7,499 nucleotides of DNA from Halothece sp. MAG. GTDB lineage: Bacteria; Cyanobacteriota; Cyanobacteriia; Cyanobacteriales; Rubidibacteraceae. The stretch covers positions 1-7,499 of the forward strand of contig JAHEOB010000151.1 of the NCBI GenBank assembly GCA_018610095.1. Reading direction: 5' to 3'. Positions within the stretch are counted from its first letter, which is position 1; each line of letters opens with the position of its first letter. The notes under the pieces are model-generated. The model searched no databases. It had not been told where the DNA came from and saw only the letters and a list, made by a program, of their open reading frames with translations. Position numbers and translations under genes: made by a program. Positions 1 through 6,069 of this stretch are shown piece after piece.

Positions 1-1280
1 CTGTTCTGGACTCAATTTTCTTGACCATTGCAGCGGTGCTTGTCATTTTCATGCACGTCGGTTTTGCAATGCTGGAATCAGGATTTAGCCGTCAGAAAAA
101 TACGGTCAATATTCTGGCTAAGAATATACTTATCCTCAGTTTTGCAACAATTGCTTATTGGGCAATTGGTTTTACCTTAATGTACGGTCAAGGCAATCCT
201 TTTATTGGACTCAGCGGTTGGTTTCTAACAGGAGGGCCAGAAACTTACGGACTAGAGGGATATCCAGACAGCGTTCCGGTTTCGATTAACTTCTTATTCC
301 AAGTTGCCTTTGCTGCAACAGCAGCAACCATCGTTTCCGGTGCGGTTGCCGAACGGATTCGATTCGGTCCTTTTATTATCTTCAGCGTCCTGTTAGTCGG
401 TATCTCCTATTCCATTACTGGACATTGGGGTTGGTCCGGTGATGGCTGGCTTGCAACGATGGGCTTTTCAGACTTCGCTGGCTCTACTTTAGTCCACTCA
501 GTTGGCGGCTGGGCAGCCCTTGTCGGTGCAGTCGTTCTAGGTCCGCGGAAAGGCAAATATCAAGAAGATGGAAGCAGTAATGCCATTCCCGGTCACAACA
601 TGGCCCTTGCCACTTTAGGGGGTCTGATTCTTTGGATCGGCTGGTTCGGTTTCAACCCCGGTTCAGAACTTGCTGCAACTGCTAATGTCCCCTATATTGC
701 TGTAACGACTAACTTGGCGGCAGCCGCCGGGGCAGTCGCTGCAACGCTAACCTCCTGGGGAAAGGATGGTAAGCCAGACTTATCCATGATGATTAATGGC
801 TTTCTCGCTGGTTTGGTTTCTATTACTGCTCCTTGTGCTGGCGTTACTTATCTGGGAGCTATTATTATTGGCGCCATTGGCGGTTTTATCGTGGTTTGGT
901 CCGTTGCCTTCTTTGACAGCATAAAAATTGATGATCCCGTTGGTGCCATTTCGGTTCACCTAGTGTGTGGTGTTTGGGGAACATTATCTGTTGCGATTTT
1001 CAATCCCGAACTTGCCGGCTTTGGACAGCTTGGCGTTCAAATTGTTGGTATTCTTGCCGTTGGCGCTTTCACAGTGATTCTGAGTGGGATTTTCTGGTTA
1101 GCACTCAAAGCAAGCATTGGTATTCGCGTCACAGAAGACGACGAACGTCAAGGCTTAGATATTGCCGAACACGGAATGGAAGCCTACAGTGGCTTTGTTA
1201 AAGAAGCAGATGTGTTTACAGGGGGGCCGAGTTCCTCCATCGGCAGTAGTAGCAGTGCTTCCAAAGCCTCAGACAACTAA
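1..1280 (+). CDS. amt: Ammonium transporter Amt, 5'-truncated by the window edge
   Basis: Amt/MEP/Rh-family channel protein that brings ammonium across the cytoplasmic membrane. The reading frame is open from base 3, giving 425 visible residues. The TTG at base 21 lies inside the conserved early helix (visible residues V-L-D-S-I-F then ...GFAMLESGFSR) and is not the start; the signal peptide and first helix are probably missing to the left. Family signatures are plain: AERIRF, the twin pore histidines in LVHSVGGW (codon 495-497) and ISVHLVCGVWG (codon 957-959), the gate Phe region WFGFNPGS, and the cytoplasmic C-terminal region R-V-T-E-D-D-E-R-Q-G-L-D-I-A-E-H-G, which in the family couples subunits and contacts PII/GlnK proteins. 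About ten hydrophobic segments are visible. A 19-residue Gly/Ser-rich tail follows the conserved C-terminal region. Any NtcA-type promoter would lie outside the window. No glnB/glnK is adjacent on the right. Confidence 0.97.
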   Translation, partial: VLDSIFLTIAAVLVIFMHVGFAMLESGFSRQKNTVNILAKNILILSFATIAYWAIGFTLMYGQGNPFIGLSGWFLTGGPETYGLEGYPDSVPVSINFLFQVAFAATAATIVSGAVAERIRFGPFIIFSVLLVGISYSITGHWGWSGDGWLATMGFSDFAGSTLVHSVGGWAALVGAVVLGPRKGKYQEDGSSNAIPGHNMALATLGGLILWIGWFGFNPGSELAATANVPYIAVTTNLAAAAGAVAATLTSWGKDGKPDLSMMINGFLAGLVSITAPCAGVTYLGAIIIGAIGGFIVVWSVAFFDSIKIDDPVGAISVHLVCGVWGTLSVAIFNPELAGFGQLGVQIVGILAVGAFTVILSGIFWLALKASIGIRVTEDDERQGLDIAEHGMEAYSGFVKEADVFTGGPSSSIGSSSSASKASDN

Positions 1281-1297
1281 CTAAAATAACAACAAAA

Positions 1298-1318
1298 AGG
1301 TGGGGTTTGAACCCACCT
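1298..1318 (-). terminator. Shared convergent terminator hairpin between amt and acs
   Basis: AGGTGGG (1298-1304) pairs with CCCACCT (1312-1318) around a 7-base loop. Outer AACAA and TTGTT segments (1291-1295 and 1321-1325) could extend the stem across small internal loops. Read on the minus strand, the hairpin starts 12 bases after the acs stop codon and is followed by a T-rich run (TTTTGTTGTTATTTT), so it should be a good intrinsic terminator for acs. On the plus strand it lies 17 bases past the amt stop, but the bases after it are less T-rich, so termination of amt here is probably weaker. Confidence 0.8.
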
Positions 1319-1330
1319 CCTTGTTATGAA

Positions 1331-3301
1331 TTAGTTGGCCTCGCGAAGTTTATCTAAGACGCTACGGTCTTCTAAAGTCGAAGTATCACCAGAAATTTCT
1401 TTACCAGAGGCTAAGTCCCGCAGCAGACGGCGCATAATTTTACCCGATCGCGTTTTTGGCAAGGCATCAGTAAAGCGAATATCTGCCGGACGCGCGATCG
1501 CGCCAATTTCATTTGCCACGTGTTCTTTTAATTCATTTCTTAATTCATCATTTCCTTCATAATTTCCTTCTAGGGTGACAAAGGCAAAGACTTGTTCCCC
1601 TTTCATTTCATCTTGTTGCCCAACAACCGCAGCTTCCGCAACAGCCGAATGGGAAACTAGGGCCGATTCTACTTCCATGGTGCCTAAGCGATGTCCGGCA
1701 ACATTAATCACATCATCGACACGGCCCATGATCCAGAAGTAACCGTCTTCATCTTTTTTCGCCCCATCGCCAGCGAAATAGAAATATTGGCCATCTTTGG
1801 GGGCAATGTGTTCCCAATAGGTGCGACGGAAGCGATCGGGATCGCCATAAACGGTGCGCATCATACCGGGCCAAGGATATTTAACCACTAAATACCCTCC
1901 TTCATTGGGTTGAACAGGATTGCCCTCTAAATCCACCACATCGGCAAGGATGCCAGGGAACGGTAAGGTAGCTGAACCGGGTTTAGTGGGAATTGCTCCC
2001 GGCAAGGGGGTAATCATAAACCCACCAGTTTCCGTTTGCCACCAAGTATCCACAATAGGACATTTTTCTTGCCCAATAATGCGGTGATACCACATCCACG
2101 CTTCGGGATTAATGGGTTCTCCCACCGTTCCCAAAATCCGTAAGGAGGATAAGTCACGGGAATTGGGGTGATGTTCGCCCATTTTGATAAAGGCGCGAAT
2201 GGCAGTGGGGGCAGTATAGAAAATGGTTACACCATATTTTTCCACAATATCCCACAGACAGCCTGGGTTAGACGGACGCGGTGCCCCTTCATACATGACA
2301 GTGGTGGCGCCATTGGATAAGGGCCCATAAACAATATAGCTGTGTCCAGTAATCCAGCCCACATCAGCCGTACACCAATAAACATCCGTCTCTTTGAGAT
2401 CAAAAGCCCATTTTAAGGTGACGTGGGTATAGAGATTATAACCGGCGGTGGTATGAACCACACCTTTGGGTTTTCCAGTTGTGCCCGACGTATAGAGAAT
2501 AAATAGTAAATCCTCACTATCCATGGGTTCAGGGGGGCAATCCGCAGAGACGCCTGCTTTGAGATCATGCCACCAATGATCGCGCCCCGGTTCCATGTGG
2601 ATATTGTCTTCACTTCGTTGCACGACTAGTACGTTTTCCACACTAGGGGCACCATTATCTGCCAGTGCCTTATCTACTTCTGGCTTGAGGGAAACCACTT
2701 TATCTTTACGGAATCCCCCATCAGCAGTAATGACTACCTTAGCTTGGGCATCCACTAAACGGGTTTTGAGGGCTTCGGCACTAAAGCCACCAAAGACGAC
2801 ACTATGGGGGGCACCAATACGGGCACAAGCCAACATGGCAATGGCAGCTTCTGGGATCATGGGCATATAAATGGCAACGCGATCGCCCTTACTTACCCCT
2901 AGCTGCTTCAAGACATTCGCCATCAGGCACACTTCGCGATGAAGTTGGGCATAGGTATAGGTGCAGGCATCTCCCGGTTCTCCTTCCCAAATTAAGGCTG
3001 CTTTATTTTTGCGCCAGCTTTGCAAATGGCGATCCAAACAGTTATAGGTAATATTGGTTTTGCCACCAACAAACCATTTCGCAAATGGCGGATTCCACTC
3101 CAGAACTTGATTCCATTTTTCAAACCAATCTAATTCTTGTTCTGCTAAATCCGCCCAAAACTGTTCGGGATTGGCTTTTGCTTGCTCGTAGAGTTGTTGA
3201 TACGCTTGTTGGCTTTTAATATGGGCTTGCTGAGCAAATTCCTGAGACGGATTAAATAATCGTTGTTCTTTTAAGATAGATTCTATAGTGGATTGTGACA
3301 T
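1331..3301 (-). CDS. acs: Acetyl-CoA synthetase (AMP-forming acetate--CoA ligase)
   Basis: Cytosolic enzyme that converts acetate, ATP and CoA to acetyl-CoA, AMP and PPi through an acetyl-adenylate. At 656 residues it has the usual full length for Acs. The ANL-superfamily motifs appear in order: the phosphate-binding loop YTSGTTGKPKG at 270-280, GEPINPEAW at 394-402, the adenylate motif DTWWQTETGG at 418-427 (one Trp of this pair restricts the substrate to short acyl chains in characterised Acs), the hinge region GRVDDVINVAGHR at 526-538, and C-terminal PKTRSGKIMRR at 615-625. K621 matches the catalytic lysine that is reversibly acetylated in Salmonella Acs, so post-translational control is plausible; no acetyltransferase or deacetylase gene is nearby. 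The start is supported by AAGGA (3308-3312) six bases upstream. The gene is transcribed alone, divergent from queC and convergent with amt. Confidence 0.98.
   Translation of the reverse strand: MSQSTIESILKEQRLFNPSQEFAQQAHIKSQQAYQQLYEQAKANPEQFWADLAEQELDWFEKWNQVLEWNPPFAKWFVGGKTNITYNCLDRHLQSWRKNKAALIWEGEPGDACTYTYAQLHREVCLMANVLKQLGVSKGDRVAIYMPMIPEAAIAMLACARIGAPHSVVFGGFSAEALKTRLVDAQAKVVITADGGFRKDKVVSLKPEVDKALADNGAPSVENVLVVQRSEDNIHMEPGRDHWWHDLKAGVSADCPPEPMDSEDLLFILYTSGTTGKPKGVVHTTAGYNLYTHVTLKWAFDLKETDVYWCTADVGWITGHSYIVYGPLSNGATTVMYEGAPRPSNPGCLWDIVEKYGVTIFYTAPTAIRAFIKMGEHHPNSRDLSSLRILGTVGEPINPEAWMWYHRIIGQEKCPIVDTWWQTETGGFMITPLPGAIPTKPGSATLPFPGILADVVDLEGNPVQPNEGGYLVVKYPWPGMMRTVYGDPDRFRRTYWEHIAPKDGQYFYFAGDGAKKDEDGYFWIMGRVDDVINVAGHRLGTMEVESALVSHSAVAEAAVVGQQDEMKGEQVFAFVTLEGNYEGNDELRNELKEHVANEIGAIARPADIRFTDALPKTRSGKIMRRLLRDLASGKEISGDTSTLEDRSVLDKLREAN
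1494..1501. repeat. HIP1 octamer GCGATCGC inside acs
   Basis: Exact HIP1 palindrome within the acs coding region. On the coding (minus) strand it contributes to the Ala-Ile-Ala of GAIARP (residues 600-605). HIP1 is a cyanobacterial genome signature, and this copy is used only as a lineage clue. Confidence 0.9.
2879..2886. repeat. HIP1 octamer GCGATCGC inside acs (second copy)
   Basis: Exact octamer in acs, read in the frame giving Gly-Asp-Arg-Val (residues 139-142), a different frame from the copy at 1494. Selection therefore appears to act on the DNA word rather than on one peptide. Confidence 0.9.
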
Positions 3302-3337
3302 AAATCTTCCTTCATTCAGGTTGATTTTCCTTGATCA

Positions 3338-3346
3338 ATTTTATTA
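3338..3346 (-). promoter_or_regulatory. Possible acs -10 element
   Basis: On the minus strand these bases read TAATAAAAT, containing the -10-like hexamer TAAAAT (3343 down to 3338). A start about seven bases downstream would give a leader of roughly 30 bases that includes the acs ribosome binding site. No TTGACA-like -35 is present; that position is taken by the HIP1 palindrome. Weak evidence. Confidence 0.25.
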
Positions 3347-3355
3347 GCCAACCGT

Positions 3356-3369
3356 AGCGCGATCGCGCT
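3356..3369. repeat. 14-bp HIP1-centred palindrome in the acs-queC divergent spacer
   Basis: AGCGCGATCGCGCT is a perfect 14-base palindrome with exact HIP1 (3359-3366) at its centre. It is the only intergenic HIP1 copy here and lies roughly midway between the divergent starts of acs and queC. It is followed by an eight-A run (3375-3382). It could be a plain HIP1 copy or could overlap promoter or operator elements; the sequence alone does not decide. Confidence 0.75.
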
Positions 3370-3404
3370 GTTGTAAAAAAAATCAATTATAAATTAAGGA
3401 ATCG

Positions 3405-4088
3405 ATGACGGAAAATGCAGTGATTTTACTCTCAGGTGGGTTAGACTCCTCCACGGTACTTTATCAAGCAAAAGCAGATGGCTGTGATTGCTATGCCCTC
3501 TCCTTTGATTATCAACAACGGCATCAACGAGAATTAGACGCTGCCAAAGCGATTGCCCAAGCAGCAGGGGTGAAACAACATCAAGTTGTCAGTTTTGATT
3601 TAGGATTATGGGGCGGATCGGCTTTGACTGATGAACAATTGAACATCCCGCGCGATCGCGCTCCCTCCGAAATGACAACTGAGATTCCCATTACCTATGT
3701 TCCTGCCCGCAACACTATTTTCCTCAGCTTTGCCCTTGCTTATGCCGAAGCCCTTTCCGCCAAAAAAGTTTATGTCGGTGTCAATGCCTTAGACTATTCT
3801 GGTTATCCCGATTGTCGTCCTGATTATATCAATGCCATGCGGGAAGTTTTTCGATTAGGAACGAAACAGGGCAGAGAAGGCAACCCCATTGAAATTGTCA
3901 CCCCCTTAATTGATCTCAAGAAAACGGAAATTATTCAATTAGGAAATCAATTACAAGTGCCTTGGGAAAAAACATGGTCTTGTTATCAAGGGGAAAAACT
4001 TGCTTGTGGGGTTTGTGATGCCTGTAAGTTACGCTTAAATGCCTTTGACGAATTAGGGTTAAGCGATCCCTTAGCTTACAGAGAGTAA
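3405..4088 (+). CDS. queC: 7-cyano-7-deazaguanine (preQ0) synthase QueC
   Basis: ATP- and zinc-dependent cytosolic enzyme that turns 7-carboxy-7-deazaguanine and ammonia into preQ0, the precursor of tRNA queuosine and, in some bacteria, of deazaguanine-modified DNA. The 227 residues match the usual family length. The N-terminal PP-loop SGGLDSST is at residues 10-17, YVPARN with its following helix at 98-103, and the four zinc-ligand cysteines C193, C201, C204 and C207 in the pattern C-x7-C-x2-C-x2-C. All expected key residues are present. The start ATG is preceded by AAGGA (3396-3400) at a short spacing of four bases. No queD, queE, queF or dpd genes are within the window, so the pathway genes must lie elsewhere. 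Its stop is 10 bases from the stop of the convergent amidase gene, with no obvious terminator between them. Confidence 0.97.
   Translation: MTENAVILLSGGLDSSTVLYQAKADGCDCYALSFDYQQRHQRELDAAKAIAQAAGVKQHQVVSFDLGLWGGSALTDEQLNIPRDRAPSEMTTEIPITYVPARNTIFLSFALAYAEALSAKKVYVGVNALDYSGYPDCRPDYINAMREVFRLGTKQGREGNPIEIVTPLIDLKKTEIIQLGNQLQVPWEKTWSCYQGEKLACGVCDACKLRLNAFDELGLSDPLAYRE
3652..3659. repeat. HIP1 octamer GCGATCGC inside queC
   Basis: Exact octamer within a 12-base palindrome (3650-3661), encoding part of Pro-Arg-Asp-Arg-Ala (residues 82-86). It falls in a surface-type loop before the conserved TYVPARN segment, where sequence is probably free to drift. Confidence 0.9.
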
Positions 4089-4098
4089 CTGAGAATAG

Positions 4099-5883
4099 TT
4101 AACTGTCATGCTGTTGCAACCAAACTTTGATCCCTTCAGCAAGGGTTTCCGCTAATTCTTGTTGGGCTTGGCGATCGCGAATCCATTCAAACTCTTCTGG
4201 ATTAATCATAAACCCTAATTCTAGTAAAACCGCCAAAGTGGTATGAGGTCGATTCAGGGCAAGGGTATTCCAAAAAATGCCATAGGAAGGACGGTTGAGT
4301 TCTTCGACAACATAGTTATGTAAAAACACTGACAGATCATGAGCAGGCGGATTGTACCAAAACATTCCCACACCCGAGGTATTTTGGGCATCGCCACCAT
4401 CAGGAACAGCATTATAGTGAACTGACAGCGCGATCGTGGGTTGAATTTCGTTAATCATATCCATTCTTTCCTGCAAAGACACTTGTTTATCCGTTTCCCG
4501 TGTCATATAAATCTTTGCTCCCAGTTTTTCTAATTCGTCCCTCAACAGTTTCGAGGTTGTTAACACTGCCTCTTTTTCGGGATACCCTGTAGGGCCTTGT
4601 GCTCCTAATTCCTCGCCACCATGTCCAGGATCAATCAAAATACTCATTCCTGAGAGCGGTTGCGACGGATTCTGTGACGTTTTGGGGGGATGTTTCAGAG
4701 AGAGTTTCAAATTACTCCCTTGGTAATTTAAGTCGTAGCCCCATTGCTGATCCCATTTCAAATTAAACTCATATTCGACGGTTTCTGGATCAACTTGTTG
4801 CCAATCTAGGCGTTCAATCAAGGGATCATCATCTAAATGAATGGTATGGGTTTGAGCCGTGGTGTGGTGTAAGGTAAGGGTAAAAGTATCATCTCCTTGC
4901 TCAACACTGACAGGAACGGGTACTTGCAAAGGAAATCTAACTTCAGTGGCATCTACGGTTTGTTCACTTTGAATACTGCGAATAATTGTCTCTGTGGGAG
5001 TGGCATCAGGTTTAGGGCGCGTTTGTTCAGCATTAATCCAAGCACCATAAGCAAGGCGTAACCATTCTCCCTCGCGCCCATTAACCGTTGCCATTGTTCC
5101 TGTTGGCAGAGGGGTTAGACGAGAATAAGTTGTGCCTGGGCCAGTTCGTGCTTCCCCTTCCTTAGCAGTTACTTCCACCACTTCTAATTCATCAGGTTTA
5201 AGAATCGTAATATCTTCGGTTTCCGAAGCTGTAAAAGTTTCATCCTGCAATTTCATCGTATAAACAGGATTGCCTAAATTACCTGGCGTTTGTGGTTTAA
5301 AACATCCTCGATAGAGTTGAGCAACCTGAGAAATGGGTTCATTGTTTCCTGTTAAAGCGGCATAGTTGCTTGGAAGAGCTTGTTTTGATTGGGGAGCTAA
5401 TGTAATTTCTCTATTATCTAAAGTCGCTGAAACCTCTGCTTGAGGCGATCCGATCGCCTCCAAACAAATTAATTCCCCTGGTAAACGTTCTAAAGGTTGG
5501 GAAGGTTGGATAGAATCTTTGACAAATCCTCCTTCTGGTGGCGGTTTTGGAACAGGGGAAACTCGGGTAACTGTTACTGAAATTTCTTGGTCTTGGTGAG
5601 TTAGATTAAATTGATTCTCTCCCATGTCTAAAGGAAAACTGGGAGCAAAATGGCCGGCATCACTCTGTTCAATGGGATTACCATTAATCTCAACAGAACC
5701 AGGGGCAGTGCCAATGAAAAAAATCTGTTCTGCAGTGGTTTCATGTTGTTGGGGAGGATAAGCAAGAAAAAGCTCATCCCTTGTTTCGCTAACTGCAGGC
5801 GTTGTCGAACTGCCAGTGATCGTAGCAATTAAGGTAGATAGTAAAATAAGAACTGAGAGTAACGGAATTAACCAATGTTTCAT
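4099..5883 (-). CDS. Exported N-acetylmuramoyl-L-alanine amidase (Amidase_3 type) with SH3-like domain
   Basis: Predicted periplasmic zinc hydrolase that cuts the amide bond between N-acetylmuramic acid and the stem peptide of peptidoglycan. It has 594 residues. Residues 1-23 form a hydrophobic signal peptide or anchor after MKH; there is no lipobox cysteine. Residues about 50-108 look like a small beta-sandwich (FFIGTAPGSVEING...), followed by a Pro-rich linker (109-117). A bacterial SH3-like module spans about 234-290 (ARTGPGTTYSRL then GEWLRL and AWI). A beta-rich, perhaps AMIN-like, stretch spans about 305-400. The catalytic domain spans about 412-590: DPGHGG with H421, E436 in PEKEAVL, H489 in SVHYNA, and the catalytic E555 in LLELGFM, so all zinc and catalytic residues are present. 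The long insertion carrying the autoinhibitory helix of AmiB/AmiC enzymes does not seem to be there. No clear Shine-Dalgarno precedes the start. The gene is divergent from the coiled-coil gene. Confidence 0.92.
   Translation of the reverse strand: MKHWLIPLLSVLILLSTLIATITGSSTTPAVSETRDELFLAYPPQQHETTAEQIFFIGTAPGSVEINGNPIEQSDAGHFAPSFPLDMGENQFNLTHQDQEISVTVTRVSPVPKPPPEGGFVKDSIQPSQPLERLPGELICLEAIGSPQAEVSATLDNREITLAPQSKQALPSNYAALTGNNEPISQVAQLYRGCFKPQTPGNLGNPVYTMKLQDETFTASETEDITILKPDELEVVEVTAKEGEARTGPGTTYSRLTPLPTGTMATVNGREGEWLRLAYGAWINAEQTRPKPDATPTETIIRSIQSEQTVDATEVRFPLQVPVPVSVEQGDDTFTLTLHHTTAQTHTIHLDDDPLIERLDWQQVDPETVEYEFNLKWDQQWGYDLNYQGSNLKLSLKHPPKTSQNPSQPLSGMSILIDPGHGGEELGAQGPTGYPEKEAVLTTSKLLRDELEKLGAKIYMTRETDKQVSLQERMDMINEIQPTIALSVHYNAVPDGGDAQNTSGVGMFWYNPPAHDLSVFLHNYVVEELNRPSYGIFWNTLALNRPHTTLAVLLELGFMINPEEFEWIRDRQAQQELAETLAEGIKVWLQQHDS
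4171..4178. repeat. HIP1 octamer GCGATCGC inside the amidase gene
   Basis: Exact octamer near the 3' end of the amidase gene, encoding part of Ile-Arg-Asp-Arg-Gln (residues 568-572) in the C-terminal helix of the catalytic domain. Confidence 0.9.
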
Positions 5884-6069
5884 TATTAATCAGGTTTGAG
5901 CGCGTGATCAGCTAAGGTCAGTTTAATATCTCTTGATAAAAGCGGTTGCTATAAAATCGGTAAAATTTAAAGAAAGAGGTAGATGCAATATTCCGACAGG
6001 TATTGTTTTAACCATTAGTGTTAACCTCAATGATCAAAGATATATAGTAGAAATTATAGGAGAACATCA
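5884..6069. other. Divergent intergenic spacer between amidase and coiled-coil genes
   Basis: AT-rich 186-base spacer that must hold promoters for both divergent genes. On the plus strand, TGCTATAAA (5947-5955) resembles an extended -10, though the nearest -35-like TTGATA (5933-5938) is only 11 bases away. TATAGT (6043-6048) is a second -10-like word, with TTAACC (6021-6026) as a poor -35. TTAACC occurs twice as a direct repeat 13 bases apart (6008-6013, 6021-6026). On the minus strand, TATTAA near 5922-5927 is a possible -10 for the amidase. None of these is strong. A tiny 11-codon open frame (5983-6018) is also present. Confidence 0.4.
6058..6063 (+). promoter_or_regulatory. Ribosome binding site of the coiled-coil gene
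   Basis: AGGAGA lies six bases before the ATG at 6070. It is the clearest Shine-Dalgarno in the window and fixes the start of the right-hand gene, which is independently supported by a membrane helix beginning right after the initiator Met. Confidence 0.8.

Noticed and set aside
21..23. TTG at base 21 as the start of the Amt gene
   Set aside because: The frame is open to the left edge and the preceding codons already encode conserved Amt residues, so the gene begins outside the window.
965..1201. 78-residue plus-strand frame inside amt
   Set aside because: Out-of-frame shadow of a clearly coding region, with Trp/Arg/Ser-rich nonsense composition.
2595..2870. 91-residue plus-strand frame antisense to acs
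   Set aside because: It lies opposite well-conserved acs codons, is Ser/Ala/Leu-biased as expected of an antisense shadow, and has no supporting signals.
3340..3372. NtcA-type site (GTA-N8-TAC) in the acs-queC spacer
   Set aside because: GTA at 3354 is not followed by TAC at the required spacing; no other match was seen in the spacers.
3388..3393. TATAAA as the queC -10 element
   Set aside because: A start about seven bases downstream would leave a leader of only about five bases, excluding the AAGGA ribosome site; no -35 is at the right distance.
3302..3404. preQ1 riboswitch upstream of queC
   Set aside because: The spacer has a GC palindrome and an A-run, but not the stem-loop and A-rich tail pairing of a preQ1 aptamer. 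The palindrome is explained by HIP1.
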